A stretch of DNA of 38,424 nucleotides from Polyangium sp. 15x6. Its GTDB lineage: Bacteria; Myxococcota_A; Polyangia; Polyangiales; Polyangiaceae. The stretch is taken from contig NZ_JASBQE010000108.1 in NCBI RefSeq assembly GCF_029960785.1, positions 1 through 38,424 of the forward strand. Direction: 5' to 3'. The stretch's first letter is position 1. Each line of letters starts with the position of its first letter. Of the stretch, positions 14,499-23,923 are shown in pieces. The position numbers and the translations under genes are program-made. Under the pieces are notes generated by a model. The model saw nothing but the letters and a program-made list of their open reading frames with translations. It did no database searches and was not told the origin of the DNA.

Positions 14499-16941
14499 GC
14501 GCGACCGTCCCGAGGATCCGGCCGAGCTCGTCGAACAGGCGATGCGGCTCGATGGGCTTTCCAACGTGGCCGTCGAAGCCCGCGCGCAAAGCTCGGGCTC
14601 GGTCGGCGTCGCGGGTGAAGGCCGTGACGGCCACGACGGGGATCGACGCGGCAAGCTCGTCGCTCCGCACGGCGCGGACCAGGTGAAACCCGTCCTCCCC
14701 AGGCAAACCGAGCTCGCTCAGCACGACGGAGGGCCAGCCGGACCGGATCACGTGGAGCGCCTCCGCCGCGCTCGACGCCGTCCGGGTCTCGGCGCCCTCC
14801 TCGCCGAGCAAGCGTGAAAGGACCTCCCGCGCGCCTTGCTCGTCGTCGACGACGAGGACGTGGAGGCCTTCGAGGCAGGGGCCTCCCTCGCGTATCGAGG
14901 GGAGCGCGGCGCCGTCCTCCGACGCGAGCGGGAGCTCGACGATGAGCGTCGCGCCACGGCCGATCCCCTCGCTCTCGGCCCGCACCGTGCCGCCGTGGAG
15001 CACGACGAGGTCCTTCACGATCGAGAGCCCGAGGCCGAGCCCGCCCTGCCGCCGCGCGGACGACGCGTCCGCCTGCCGGAACTTCTGGAAGAGGTGCGGC
15101 AGCTTGTCGGGCCGGATGCCGAGGCCGTCGTCGCGCACGGTGAGCGTCACGGAGGAGCCCGCGCACGCGAGCGAGACCTCGGTGGTGCCGCCGGGCGAGC
15201 TGAACTTGATGGCGTTGCTGAGGAGGTTGCACACGATCTGCTGGAGGCGCGCCGGGTCGCCGAGCACCTCGACGGCCGTGAGCGTGTCCGTGCGCTCGAG
15301 CTTGATCTGCCGCTCGTTCGCCATCGGGCGCATGGTCTCGAGGGCGACGTCGACGGCGCGGGCGAGGTCGCAGAGGCACGTGTCGAGCTTGAGTTTGCCG
15401 ACGCGGATGCGCTCCATGTCGAGCATGTCGCCCATCAGGCGGCCGAGCAGGGCGGCGTTGCGCTCGATCACGTCGAGCGCCTTGCTCGTGCCGTCCTGCG
15501 AGAGCGCGCCACGGCGGAGCATGTCGGACCAGCCGAGGATGGCGTTGAGCGGCGCGCGGAGCTCGTGCGAGACGATGGCCAGGAAGTCGTCCTTGAGGCG
15601 GTTCGCCCGCTCGGCGTCGCGCCGGGCGGCACGCTCGCTGTCGAGCAGGGCGTCGCGCTCCTCTTCGAGCCGCTTGCGCTCGGTCACGTCGATCAGCGCG
15701 CCGTAGAGGGCCGCGGGTTTGCCTTCGCCGTCCCTGCGCACGTGCGCCATGAGCTCGATCCAGCGCACCTCCTGGCCGCCGCGCAGGATGCGGAACTGCG
15801 AGCGGCAAGGCGCTTCGGACTCGAAGGCGCAGCGCGTCGCGCGGTTGACCTCCGGGCGATCCTCGGGGTGCACGGACGATAAAAGAAGCCTCCGCTGGAA
15901 GACCTCGCCTTCCGGCAGGCCGAGCAGCTTGCGGGTCGTCTCCGAGCAGAAGGCCTGGCGTTCGAGGAGGTCGAACGAGAAGGTCCCGACGCCGCCGGCC
16001 TCGGTGGCGAGGCGGAGGTGCTCCTCGCTCTCGCGCAGGGCTTGCTGCGCGGCCTTGAAGTCGTGCACGTCGGCCATGGCGCCGAACCATTTCGTGATGG
16101 CGCCCTTCTCGTTGCGGATCGGCCGCGAGCGGCCGCAGAACCAGCGGTACGAGCCGTCCTTGCCCCGCAGGCGGAACTCCACGGCGACGGGCTCGGCCTC
16201 GACGCGCGCCGTCATCACCTCGGTCCAGTGGGCGCGGACGGCGGGGAGGTCGTCCGGGTGGATCCATTGCATCCAGGCGACGTCATCCGGGCCGCACATG
16301 CCCGTGTACTCGTGCATGCGCTGGTTCATGTAATCGCCGCGGCCGTCGGCGAGCGCCGTGAAAAGGATCTCGGGCACGGTGTCGGCCATGGCGCGGAAGC
16401 GCTCCTCGCTCTCGCAGAGGGCCTGCTCGGCGCGCTTGCGGGCGTCGATGCTGATGACGCAGCCAATCAAGCGGACGGGCGTGCCCATCTGGTCGTGGAT
16501 GAGCCGGGCGTGGTCCCAGACCCAGATCCAGTGGCCGTCGCGGTGGCGGATGCGGTACTCCGCGTCGACGACCGGCTGATTCAGGCTGCGGATCGTGGTG
16601 CGGCCGGAGAAGCTCTTCAGGTCCTCGGGGTGGATGCGGCTGCGCCACCATGTGTCGGTGGCCGGGATCTCCTCGGGCCAGAAGCCGAGCATCTCGACGA
16701 GGCCCCCGGAGCGCCAGACGTGGTTCGTCTGGAAATCCCAGTCGTAGACCGTGCCGCGGATGGCCTCGGTCGCCAGCCGGAAGCGCTCCTCACTCTCGCG
16801 CAGCGCGGCGACCCCCCGCCCCGCTCCGACTTCCTCTTGCTGCGCGCGCCCCGCCCGTTCGGCCAGGAACAGTCCAGAGTCGTGTTTGCCTGGCTCTCGC
16901 CTCTCGCGATCGCCAGCGTGGTCGCGCGGGGGATTTCCCAT
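14431..16941 (-). CDS. Hybrid histidine kinase: three PAS domains, kinase core, receiver with Glu at the phospho-acceptor site
   Basis: An 836-residue soluble sensor kinase from ATG 16941 (GGGTGGAA upstream); a TTG at 16977 would add 12 residues but has no ribosome site. Numbering is from ATG. Three PAS/PAC units lie at about 48-173, 177-297 and 303-424, each with a W-x-HPED-type pattern typical of PAS_3. The kinase core has SHELRAPLNAILGW with phospho-His459, the N box NLLSNAIKF (about 572-580), DDGLGI, and GGLGLGLSIVK. The receiver domain has the acidic pair Asp699-Asp700, Thr773 and Lys795, but the acceptor position reads VVLSELGLPGEDG, with Glu743 (codon GAG) for Asp. There is no membrane segment or output domain. 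The gene is not next to a response regulator. The C-terminus overlaps the convergent thioesterase gene by 68 bases. Confidence 0.93.
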   Translation of the reverse strand: MGNPPRDHAGDRERREPGKHDSGLFLAERAGRAQQEEVGAGRGVAALRESEERFRLATEAIRGTVYDWDFQTNHVWRSGGLVEMLGFWPEEIPATDTWWRSRIHPEDLKSFSGRTTIRSLNQPVVDAEYRIRHRDGHWIWVWDHARLIHDQMGTPVRLIGCVISIDARKRAEQALCESEERFRAMADTVPEILFTALADGRGDYMNQRMHEYTGMCGPDDVAWMQWIHPDDLPAVRAHWTEVMTARVEAEPVAVEFRLRGKDGSYRWFCGRSRPIRNEKGAITKWFGAMADVHDFKAAQQALRESEEHLRLATEAGGVGTFSFDLLERQAFCSETTRKLLGLPEGEVFQRRLLLSSVHPEDRPEVNRATRCAFESEAPCRSQFRILRGGQEVRWIELMAHVRRDGEGKPAALYGALIDVTERKRLEEERDALLDSERAARRDAERANRLKDDFLAIVSHELRAPLNAILGWSDMLRRGALSQDGTSKALDVIERNAALLGRLMGDMLDMERIRVGKLKLDTCLCDLARAVDVALETMRPMANERQIKLERTDTLTAVEVLGDPARLQQIVCNLLSNAIKFSSPGGTTEVSLACAGSSVTLTVRDDGLGIRPDKLPHLFQKFRQADASSARRQGGLGLGLSIVKDLVVLHGGTVRAESEGIGRGATLIVELPLASEDGAALPSIREGGPCLEGLHVLVVDDEQGAREVLSRLLGEEGAETRTASSAAEALHVIRSGWPSVVLSELGLPGEDGFHLVRAVRSDELAASIPVVAVTAFTRDADRARALRAGFDGHVGKPIEPHRLFDELGRILGTVAPTSGGMRDGPLSPRRTSRGTSP

Positions 16942-17149
16942 GGTGCGATGTTCCACCCGCTCGGCGTCAAAAAGCAATCACACGTAAGTAGTATCTCAAG
17001 GGACGGATTTCATTCCGCGGAAGACGGAAGCGGCCCGCCTCCAGACAGGCAAGTCGGGCTGTTCCTGATGGAGGCAACGGGAAATTCCTTCCGAGGAGGA
17101 AAACCTGGCCTTGACAAACCCACGCCGGGTCCGCGACGCTGCTCGCCGC

Positions 17150-17419
17150 ATGCCGCGCGTCACGTTCACACAGCATATCGCGAGGCACGTCCCCTGCCCG
17201 GCGCGTGACGTCGAAGGGCGCACCGTCCGCGAGGCCCTCGACGCGTATTTCACCGTGGAGCCGGCCGTGCGGGGGTACGTCCTCGACGAGCAAGGCGTCG
17301 TGCGGAAGCACGTGGTGATCTTCGTCGACGGCGCTCAGGCGACGGATCGGACGCGCCTCGGGGACGCGGTGGGCGAGGGCTCGGTGATCTACGTGATGCA
17401 GGCGCTTTCCGGGGGTTAG
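17150..17419 (+). CDS. MoaD/ThiS-like ubiquitin-fold protein ending in Gly-Gly
   Basis: An 89-residue protein from ATG 17150 (MPRVTFTQHIARHV), the start that fits the family. Landmarks are TVREALDAYF, RGYVLDEQGVVRKHVVIFVDG and the C-terminal ALSGG. In MoaD and ThiS the terminal Gly-Gly is adenylated and then carries sulfur; whether that happens here is unknown. A TTG at 17111 in frame has AGGAGGA 10 bases upstream and would add 13 residues. The same bases read TTGACA, a perfect -35 box, so ATG 17150 might instead be close to the mRNA start. The propeller gene begins 6 bases after its stop codon. No E1-like, moaE or thiG gene is nearby, so a role in standard molybdopterin or thiamine synthesis is not supported. 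Confidence 0.85.
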   Translation: MPRVTFTQHIARHVPCPARDVEGRTVREALDAYFTVEPAVRGYVLDEQGVVRKHVVIFVDGAQATDRTRLGDAVGEGSVIYVMQALSGG

Positions 17420-17425
17420 AGGGCC

Positions 17426-18532
17426 ATGTCGAGCAAGTTGTTCGTGGCGACGCGCAAAGGGCTTTTCCGTGTCGATCGAAAGCCGTCGGGATGGACGATC
17501 GGCGAGGTCTCGTTCCTCGGCGACAATGTCTCGATGGTGCTGCCGGATCGGCGGGACGGGACGCTGTACGCGGCGCTCTCGCTGGGGCATTTCGGGGTGA
17601 AGCTCCGGCGGTCGCGGGACGTGGGCGAGACGTGGGAGGAGATCACGGCGCCGGCCTATCCGCCGCTGCCCGAGGGAGCAGAGCCGGAGAAGACGCCGGA
17701 CGGACGAGAATGGCCGCAGCGGGTCGAGCTTCTGTGGAGCCTGGAAGCAGGGCGCGAGGATCAGCCGGGGCATCTCTGGTGCGGGACGATCCCAGGGGGG
17801 CTGTTCCAATCGAAGGACCACGGGGAATCGTGGGAGCTCGTGCGCTCGCTGTGGGATCACCCGACCCGGAAGGGCTGGTTCGGCGGCGGTTACGACTGGC
17901 CGGGGATTCACTCGATCTGCGTGGATCGAGGCGGGGTGACGGTGGGCATCTCCTGCGGGGGGGTGTGGCGCTCGACGGACGACGGCGCGACGTGGGAGAC
18001 GCGGACGAAGGGCATGTACGCCGAATACATGCCGCCCGAGCGGCGGGACGATCCGGGGATCCAGGATCCGCACCGGCTCGTGGCCTGCGCCGCGCAGCCC
18101 GATGCGCTCTGGACGCAGCACCACAACGGGCTCTTCCGCTCGACGGACGGAGGAAAGACGTGGCGCGAGGTGACGTCGGTGAAGCCGAGCAAATTCGGCT
18201 TCACGATGGCCGTGCACCCGCGGGACCCGGAGACGGCATGGGTGGTGCCCGCGAAGAAGGACGAGCAACGAATCCCGGTCGACGGGAAGGTGGTGGTGGC
18301 CCGGACGCGCGACGGCGGAGCGAGCTTCACGGTGCTCGACAAGGGTTTGCCGCAGACGAACGCGTTCGATCTGACGTACCGCCACGGCCTCGACGTGGAC
18401 GGCACGGGGGAGGTGCTGGCGTTCGGGACGACGACGGGATCGCTCTGGATCAGCGAGGACGGGGGGGATTCGTGGCAGACGATCTCGAATCACCTGCCGC
18501 CGGTGTACGCGGTACGGTTCGGCGAGGTGTGA
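17426..18532 (+). CDS. Six-Asp-box (BNR-type) beta-propeller protein
   Basis: A 368-residue protein without signal peptide. Six Asp-box motifs of the SxDxGxTW type are visible: SRDVGETW, SKDHGESW, STDDGATW, STDGGKTW, TRDGGASF and SEDGGDSW. They imply a six-bladed propeller like sialidases and the Ycf48/VPS10 group. The Arg triad and Asp/Tyr/Glu set of true sialidases is not evident, so enzymatic activity should not be assumed. AGAGGG just upstream is the ribosome site. It is co-transcribed with the MoaD/ThiS-like gene 6 bases upstream. I recall this pairing in other bacteria, which suggests a joint function, but that function is not known to me. The gene is convergent with the lipoprotein gene, with 19 bases between stops. 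Confidence 0.88.
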   Translation: MSSKLFVATRKGLFRVDRKPSGWTIGEVSFLGDNVSMVLPDRRDGTLYAALSLGHFGVKLRRSRDVGETWEEITAPAYPPLPEGAEPEKTPDGREWPQRVELLWSLEAGREDQPGHLWCGTIPGGLFQSKDHGESWELVRSLWDHPTRKGWFGGGYDWPGIHSICVDRGGVTVGISCGGVWRSTDDGATWETRTKGMYAEYMPPERRDDPGIQDPHRLVACAAQPDALWTQHHNGLFRSTDGGKTWREVTSVKPSKFGFTMAVHPRDPETAWVVPAKKDEQRIPVDGKVVVARTRDGGASFTVLDKGLPQTNAFDLTYRHGLDVDGTGEVLAFGTTTGSLWISEDGGDSWQTISNHLPPVYAVRFGEV

Positions 18533-18551
18533 GCCCTCGCCGCGCATCCCC

Positions 18552-19073
18552 TCACGGGACGTAGTTCCAGGTGCAGAAGCCGTTCTTGCAGACGAACCCG
18601 TTCGCGTTCGGGCAATCGCACGGGCCGAAGACCATCTCGGTGCATTCGAGCGTTTGCGACTGCTCGAGCAGCTCGTAGAACCGCGTCGCGTCCGCGTCGA
18701 GGCGAGCGACGAGGTTGTGCGTGCAGCCGCAGCTCGTGCCCTTGAGCTCCTGGCCACACTGGACGTCGGCCGTGCAGCTCATGATCGCCTGCTGCTCTTT
18801 CGGGAGCTCCACTTCGATCTCGGCGCACGTCAGCATCGCGGAGCCGCCGCCGCCGCTCGTGCCAGAGCTGCCGCCCGTGCCGCCCGTACCGCCGCTGCCG
18901 CCCGTGCCGCCGCTGCCGCCCGTACTGGCGGCGCTGCCGCCCGTGCCGCCGCTGCCGCCCGTGCCCGTGGCGGTCGTATCGCCAGGGGCGGAGCCTCCGT
19001 CGTCGACGCCGGCCGAGCAGCCGAGGAGGGAAACGACGAGGAGCGCTGACAATCCGAACGAGACGCGAATCAT
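18552..19073 (-). CDS. Lipoprotein with Gly/Thr/Ser linker and Cys-rich C-terminal domain
   Basis: A 173-residue protein from ATG 19073 (GGAGG 7 bases upstream). MIRVSFGLSALLVVSLLGC is a lipoprotein signal, with Cys19 as lipid anchor. Residues about 20-80 are a flexible TGGSGG-type linker. The C-terminal ~95 residues hold nine Cys (in MLTCAE, MSCTADVQCG, TSCGCTH, LECTEM, GPCDCP, FVCKNGFCTW), a disulfide-rich domain seen in many myxobacterial lipoproteins with no assigned role. The ribosome site lies inside the 3' arm of the terminator hairpin of sucA, so translation may be limited by RNA folding. Either read-through from sucA or an internal promoter is needed to express it. Confidence 0.85.
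   Translation of the reverse strand: MIRVSFGLSALLVVSLLGCSAGVDDGGSAPGDTTATGTGGSGGTGGSAASTGGSGGTGGSGGTGGTGGSSGTSGGGGSAMLTCAEIEVELPKEQQAIMSCTADVQCGQELKGTSCGCTHNLVARLDADATRFYELLEQSQTLECTEMVFGPCDCPNANGFVCKNGFCTWNYVP
18841..18970 (-). repeat. Low-complexity repeat coding the Gly-rich linker
   Basis: Alternating CCGCCCGTG and CCGCCGCTG units (plus-strand reading) over about 130 bases, encoding TGG and SGG triplets inside the lipoprotein gene. The short unit size makes slippage and length differences between strains likely without frame loss, since the unit is a multiple of three. Confidence 0.8.
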
Positions 19074-19074
19074 G

Positions 19075-19114
19075 AAAAAACCTCCGTGCGCACGGGGTGG
19101 CGTGCACACGGAGG
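19075..19114 (-). terminator. Terminator of sucA that overlaps the next gene's ribosome site
   Basis: On the minus strand a 14-base stem (19114-19101 with 19094-19081, one G-U pair, 6-base loop) is followed by six T (19080-19075). It begins 26 bases after the sucA stop codon. The descending arm ends in GGAGG, which is the Shine-Dalgarno sequence of the lipoprotein whose ATG is at 19073-19071. The same element is thus both a strong intrinsic terminator and a hairpin that hides a ribosome site. Confidence 0.88.
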
Positions 19115-19140
19115 TTACCATGGGTCGGTCCGCCTAGGGG

Positions 19141-22098
19141 TCAGGCGAACGCTTCGTCCATGAGGCGCTTCTGCTCCAGGTTGTGGCTCGCCTTCGATCC
19201 GGTCGCGGGGCTCGCGCTCGGCTGACGGCCCACGACGGAGAGCGGGAAGCGTCCGCCGAGGAACTGGGGCAGGGTGGCGTTGATGTAATACCAGGAGCCG
19301 TAGTTGATCGGCTCTTCCTGGACCCACACGAGCTTCGTGCCGTCCTTGTAGTTCGCGAGCGCGTTCGTGAGCTCTTGGTTCAGCGGGAAGAGCTGCTCGA
19401 GACGCACGATGGCCACGTCCTTCAGGCCGCGCTGCTCCCGCGTCACGGCGAGGTCGTAGTAGACCTTGCCCGAGCAGAGCAGGATCTTCTTCACGTCCGA
19501 CGGATCGACCGTGTCGTCGCCGATCACGCGCTGGAACCTGCCGTTCGCGAGGTCGTCGATCGTGGAGACGGGGCGCGGGCCCTTGGCCGTGGTGGCGACG
19601 CGGAGCAGGCTCTTCGGCGTGGCGATGACGAGCGGCTTGCGCCACGGGCGAAGGATCTGGCGGCGCAGCGCGTGGAAGAGCTGGGCCGGCGTCGTCAGGT
19701 TGCAGACCTGGATGTTGTCCTCGGCGCTGTTCTGGAGGAAGCGCTCGATGCGCGCGCTCGAGTGCTCCGGGCCCTGGCCCTCGTAGCCGTGCGGGAGGAA
19801 GAGGACGAGGCCCGTGAGCCTGTGCCACTTGTCCTCGCTCGACGTGATGAACTGGTCGACGATGACCTGCGCGCCGTTGAGGAAGTCGCCGAACTGCGCC
19901 TCCCAGATGACGAGCGCGTCGGGGTAGTCGAGCGCGTAGCCGAACTCGAAGCCGAGCACGCCCGCCTCGCTGAGGGGGCTGTTGTGAATGTCGAGGCGCG
20001 CGGGGCCCTCCGCGACGCGCGAGAGAGGCGAGAAGCTCGCGCCCGTCTCGATGTCGACGACGACCGCGTGGCGATGGCTGAACGTCCCGCGGCGTACGTC
20101 CTGGCCCGAGAGGCGCAGGGGCGTCTTCTCGGAGAGGAGCGTGGCGTACGCGAGCATCTCGCCCGTGCCCCAGTCGAAGGGCTCGCCCTTCACGAGGCGA
20201 TCGTGGCGCGCCTTCAGGATGGGCATGACCTTCGGGTGAACCTTGAAGTCACCCGGCATCTCGAGGAGGCGGCGCGAGAGGTCGATGAGCTTGTCGGCGG
20301 GCACGCCCGTCGGCACCTCGGGCGTGTCGGCGTCGCGGCCGCCGCGGTAGCTCGTCCAGACGCCGGCCATCGCGTACGTGACGGGCGCGAAGCCCTTCTG
20401 CTTGACCTCCTGCAGCGCGCCGTTGAGCGCCTCGCGGCGGCGGACGAGGATCTCCTCGGCCTTCTCCTCGCTCACCTGGCCCATCTCGACCAGGCGCTTG
20501 ACGTACATCTGCCGGACCGTCGGCTTCTTGTCGATGACGGCGTACATCCGCGGCTGCGTGTAGCGCGGCTCGTCGCCCTCGTTGTGGCCGTAGCGGCGGT
20601 AGCAGTACATGTCGATCACGACATCCATGCCGAAGCGCTGGCGCCACTCGGTCGCGAGGAGCGCGACCTGCGCGACGGCCTCCGGATCCTCGCCGTTCAC
20701 GTGGAAGACGGGGACCTTCAGCATGCGCGTGATGTCCGACGCGTAACGCGTGGAGCGCGACTCGCTCGGGTTCGTCGTGAAGCCGACCTGGTTGTTCACG
20801 ATCACGTGGATCGTGCCGCCGGTCCGGTAGCCTTCGAGGCCGCACATGTTGAGCGTCTCGGAGACGACGCCCTGGCCGATGAACGCGGCGTCGCCGTGGA
20901 TGAGCAAGGGCATGACCTTGCGCGCGGCGTCGGGGACGCCGAGGCGGTCCTGCTTGGCGCGCGCGCGGCCCTCGACCACGGGGTTCACGAACTCGAGGTG
21001 GCTCGGGTTGAACGTGAGCGTGAGGTGGACCTTGTGGCCCGACTCCGTGAGGCGATCGGTGGAGTAGCCGAGGTGATACTTCACGTCGCCCGCGCCGACG
21101 TAGCGCTCGGGGTCCTTGTCCTCGAAGTGCGCGAAGATCTCGCGCGGGCTCTTCTCGAGGATGTTCGACAGGACGTTGAGGCGGCCGCGGTGGGCCATGC
21201 CGAAGACGATCTCGTCGACGCCCTCGGCGCCGGCGCGCTCGATGATGAGGTCGAGCAGCGGGATCAGCGCCTCGCCGCCTTCGAGCGAGAAGCGCTTCGT
21301 GCCGGCCTCGTAGCTCCGGTGGATGAACTGCTCGAAGATCTCCGCGTCGGAGAGCTTCGTCAGGATGCGGAGCTGCTTGTCGCGGCTGAGCTCGAGGCGG
21401 TTCTTCGTCGCCTCCATGCGCCGCTGCAGCCAGATGCGCTGGACCGGATCCTCGATGTGCGTGAACTCGACGCCGATCGAGCGGCAGTACGTCTCTTCGA
21501 GGCGGTTGATGATCTCGCGCAGCGACGAGATGGCCGGCAAGCCGGCGAGGTCGACCGTCGGGAAGGGCTTGTCGAGGTCCGTGTCGCTGAGGTCGAAGTT
21601 GTCGAGGTTGAGCTCGGGCGGCGCGGGCGGCGGGAGGCCGAGCGGGTCGATGTGCGCGAAGAGGTGACCACGCACGCGGTAGGCGTTGACGAGCTGGTAG
21701 ACGCGGGCGCGGGTCGCCGCGGTCGACATCATCTCCTGCTCGGAGGAGATGAAATCGAAGCCCGGCACGCGCGGCGGCGGCGGGGGCGGCGGCGACGAGC
21801 GGCGTTGCCGGCGCGCCGGCTCCTGCGTGAACAGGCTCGCCTGCGCGGGCGCGGGGCCGCCGTTCGTGTAACGCGGCGGCTCGGCGAGCGGCGCGGGCGT
21901 CGTCACGGGCGGGGGCGCCGGCGGAGCGACCTGCACGGGCGCTCGATACACCGGCGCGGCTGCCTGCGACGGACCGCGCTGTTTATCGAAGAAGGCCCTC
22001 CAGCTCGGGTCGACCTTCTCGGGATTCTCCTGGTACTGCGCGTAGAGCTCTTCGACGAACCCTGCGTTGACGCCGAAATCAAGCTGCATGGGTGGCAT
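19141..22098 (-). CDS. sucA: 2-oxoglutarate dehydrogenase E1 component
   Basis: A thiamine-diphosphate enzyme that decarboxylates 2-oxoglutarate in the TCA cycle and passes the succinyl group to the lipoyl E2. It has 985 residues from ATG 22098; ATG 22089 ([10 protein letters not shown]) is equally possible, as neither has a clear ribosome site. The N-terminus [17 protein letters not shown] and SWRAFF is the E2-binding segment of the family. A Pro/Ala-rich linker of about 80 residues follows. The core has [45 protein letters not shown] (ThDP/Mg site) and [10 protein letters not shown]. The C-terminal half shows [17 protein letters not shown]-like sequence ([19 protein letters not shown]) and [16 protein letters not shown]. 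No sucB follows; the downstream gene is an unrelated lipoprotein behind a terminator. It is divergent from pgi. Confidence 0.96.
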   Translation of the reverse strand: MPPMQLDFGVNAGFVEELYAQYQENPEKVDPSWRAFFDKQRGPSQAAAPVYRAPVQVAPPAPPPVTTPAPLAEPPRYTNGGPAPAQASLFTQEPARRQRRSSPPPPPPPRVPGFDFISSEQEMMSTAATRARVYQLVNAYRVRGHLFAHIDPLGLPPPAPPELNLDNFDLSDTDLDKPFPTVDLAGLPAISSLREIINRLEETYCRSIGVEFTHIEDPVQRIWLQRRMEATKNRLELSRDKQLRILTKLSDAEIFEQFIHRSYEAGTKRFSLEGGEALIPLLDLIIERAGAEGVDEIVFGMAHRGRLNVLSNILEKSPREIFAHFEDKDPERYVGAGDVKYHLGYSTDRLTESGHKVHLTLTFNPSHLEFVNPVVEGRARAKQDRLGVPDAARKVMPLLIHGDAAFIGQGVVSETLNMCGLEGYRTGGTIHVIVNNQVGFTTNPSESRSTRYASDITRMLKVPVFHVNGEDPEAVAQVALLATEWRQRFGMDVVIDMYCYRRYGHNEGDEPRYTQPRMYAVIDKKPTVRQMYVKRLVEMGQVSEEKAEEILVRRREALNGALQEVKQKGFAPVTYAMAGVWTSYRGGRDADTPEVPTGVPADKLIDLSRRLLEMPGDFKVHPKVMPILKARHDRLVKGEPFDWGTGEMLAYATLLSEKTPLRLSGQDVRRGTFSHRHAVVVDIETGASFSPLSRVAEGPARLDIHNSPLSEAGVLGFEFGYALDYPDALVIWEAQFGDFLNGAQVIVDQFITSSEDKWHRLTGLVLFLPHGYEGQGPEHSSARIERFLQNSAEDNIQVCNLTTPAQLFHALRRQILRPWRKPLVIATPKSLLRVATTAKGPRPVSTIDDLANGRFQRVIGDDTVDPSDVKKILLCSGKVYYDLAVTREQRGLKDVAIVRLEQLFPLNQELTNALANYKDGTKLVWVQEEPINYGSWYYINATLPQFLGGRFPLSVVGRQPSASPATGSKASHNLEQKRLMDEAFA

Positions 22099-22296
22099 TG
22101 GGGCGGCAGGGAAATAACGCGGGATCGGTGTCGCCGCCAGCGCAGTTTTTTCGGATCCCGGGGTCCTGGAAACCCGAGAGACCACCGGTCGGGCGGGCGC
22201 CCGAGCCCCGGGGTGCGCTACATACGTACGCACGACGAAGTGGGGAAGGCCGGGGACGAGCCCGGCCCGGCGCCACGGACGGGGATTGTTACGACC

Positions 22297-23913
22297 ATGA
22301 ACGACGGGCTCGACCGGTTTCGCGCGCACCTGTACTACGAAGAGCGCCTCGGCTTCTGGCTGGACACGAGCCGGATCCGGTGGACGGAAGGCTTCCTCGA
22401 AGCGCTCGAGCCGCGGCTTCAAGCGGCCTACGAGGCGATGGCGGCGCTCGAACGCGGCGCGATCGCGAACCCCGACGAGGGGCGCATGGTGGGGCACTAC
22501 TGGCTCCGGGCCCCCGAGCTCGCGCCGGATCCCGCGATCCGCGACGCGATCACGTCGACGCTCGGACGCGTGCTCTCGTTCGCGGAGGACGTGCACGCCG
22601 CGCGCATCCGCCCCGAGCGCGCGAGCCGCTTCCGCAACGTGTTGCTCATCGGCATCGGCGGCTCGGCGCTCGGGCCCGAGCTCGTCTCCGCCGCGCTCAC
22701 GTCGCTCGCGGATCGCATGCGCGTCTGGTTCTTCGACAACACCGATCCCGACGGATTCGATCGGACCCTCGACGCGATCGGCGACGCGCTGCCCGAGACG
22801 CTCACGGTCGTCATCTCGAAGTCGGGCGGCACGAAGGAGACGCGCAACGGGATGCTCGAAGCCGAGGCCGCGTACGCGCGGCCCGGGCTCGATTTCGCGA
22901 AGCACGCGGTGGTCGTGACGGGCGAGGGCAGCGAGCTCGACAAGCACGCGGTGGCGCGCGGGCTGCTCGCTCGGTTCCCGATGTGGGACTGGGTCGGTGG
23001 TCGGACGAGCGAGCTCAGCGCGGTGGGCCTCCTGCCGGCGGCGCTGCAAGGGCTCGACGTGGCGGACATGCTGCGCGGCGCGCGCGCGATGGATGAGGTG
23101 ACGCGATCACGCGTAACGAGGAGGAACCCGGCGGCGCAGCTCGCGGCGGCGTGGCTCGCGGCGACGGGCGGCGCGGGCAAGAAGGACATGGTGCTCTTGC
23201 CGTACAAGGACCGGCTCGAGCTCTTCAGCCGGTATGCGCAGCAGCTCGTGATGGAGTCGCTCGGCAAGCGGCTCGATCGGAACGGGCGCGAGGTGTGGCA
23301 GGGGATCAGCGTCTACGGCAACAAGGGCTCGACGGATCAACACGCGTACGTGCAGCAGCTCCGCGACGGGGTCGACAACTTCTTCGTGACGTTCATCGAG
23401 GTGCTGCTCGATCGCGCGCCGCAGCGAGGGGACCTCGACGTGGAGCCGGGCGTGACGTCGGGTGATTACCTCTCGGGATTTTTGCAAGGCACGCGTCGCG
23501 CGCTCGACGAGCGAGGGCGCGACGCGATCACGATCACGCTGGAGGCGCTCGACGCGGCGTCGCTCGGCGCGCTCATCGCGCTCTACGAGCGGGCCGTGGG
23601 GATCTACGCGGAGCTCGTGGGCATCAACGCGTACCACCAGCCGGGCGTGGAGGCGGGGAAGAAGGCGGCGCAGGCGGTGATCGATCTCGAGCTCCGCGTG
23701 CTCGCGGCGCTCCGCGCGAAGGCGGGCACGGCGCTCTCGCTCGCGGAGGTCACGGCGGCGGCAGGCAGCGACGATCCGGAGACGGTGTTCTGGATCCTGC
23801 GGCATCTGTCGGCGAACCCGCGGCGTGGTGTGCTGCGCGTGCGCGGTCAGGGCGCCGAGGCCGAGGCGGGATCGCCGCTCGACTGGACGTGGATGGTCAC
23901 CGCCGCGAGGTGA
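22297..23913 (+). CDS. pgi: Glucose-6-phosphate isomerase
   Basis: Interconverts glucose 6-phosphate and fructose 6-phosphate in glycolysis and gluconeogenesis. It has 538 residues from ATG 22297 (GGGGA about 10 bases upstream); the frame stays open far upstream antisense to sucA, but that part has no homology. Landmarks are [27 protein letters not shown] (phosphate-binding SIS domain), [14 protein letters not shown], the signature [18 protein letters not shown], and [16 protein letters not shown]. The C-terminal ~80 residues ([33 protein letters not shown]) form a small winged-helix-like extension, as in cyanobacterial-type enzymes, beyond the shorter bacterial forms. The gene is divergent from sucA over a 198-base spacer in which no convincing promoter could be named. 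It ends 10 bases before the convergent three-gene operon. Confidence 0.96.
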   Translation: MNDGLDRFRAHLYYEERLGFWLDTSRIRWTEGFLEALEPRLQAAYEAMAALERGAIANPDEGRMVGHYWLRAPELAPDPAIRDAITSTLGRVLSFAEDVHAARIRPERASRFRNVLLIGIGGSALGPELVSAALTSLADRMRVWFFDNTDPDGFDRTLDAIGDALPETLTVVISKSGGTKETRNGMLEAEAAYARPGLDFAKHAVVVTGEGSELDKHAVARGLLARFPMWDWVGGRTSELSAVGLLPAALQGLDVADMLRGARAMDEVTRSRVTRRNPAAQLAAAWLAATGGAGKKDMVLLPYKDRLELFSRYAQQLVMESLGKRLDRNGREVWQGISVYGNKGSTDQHAYVQQLRDGVDNFFVTFIEVLLDRAPQRGDLDVEPGVTSGDYLSGFLQGTRRALDERGRDAITITLEALDAASLGALIALYERAVGIYAELVGINAYHQPGVEAGKKAAQAVIDLELRVLAALRAKAGTALSLAEVTAAAGSDDPETVFWILRHLSANPRRGVLRVRGQGAEAEAGSPLDWTWMVTAAR

Positions 23914-23923
23914 AGCGGCGCGC

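Noticed and set aside
16942-17110. Regulatory RNA between the kinase and MoaD-like genes
   Set aside because: Only short imperfect pairings are present; there is no riboswitch core or terminator.
17111-17149. TTG at 17111 as the definite start of the MoaD/ThiS-like gene
   Set aside because: AGGAGGA lies at good spacing, but the added residues are unlike the family and the bases also form a perfect TTGACA box. It is kept as an alternative only.
19183-23913. Very long plus-strand open frame (over 1500 codons) running through sucA and pgi
   Set aside because: Only its last 538 codons match a protein (Pgi). The rest is antisense to sucA, made of Arg/Val/Asp/Ala-rich sequence with no motifs, an effect of high GC.
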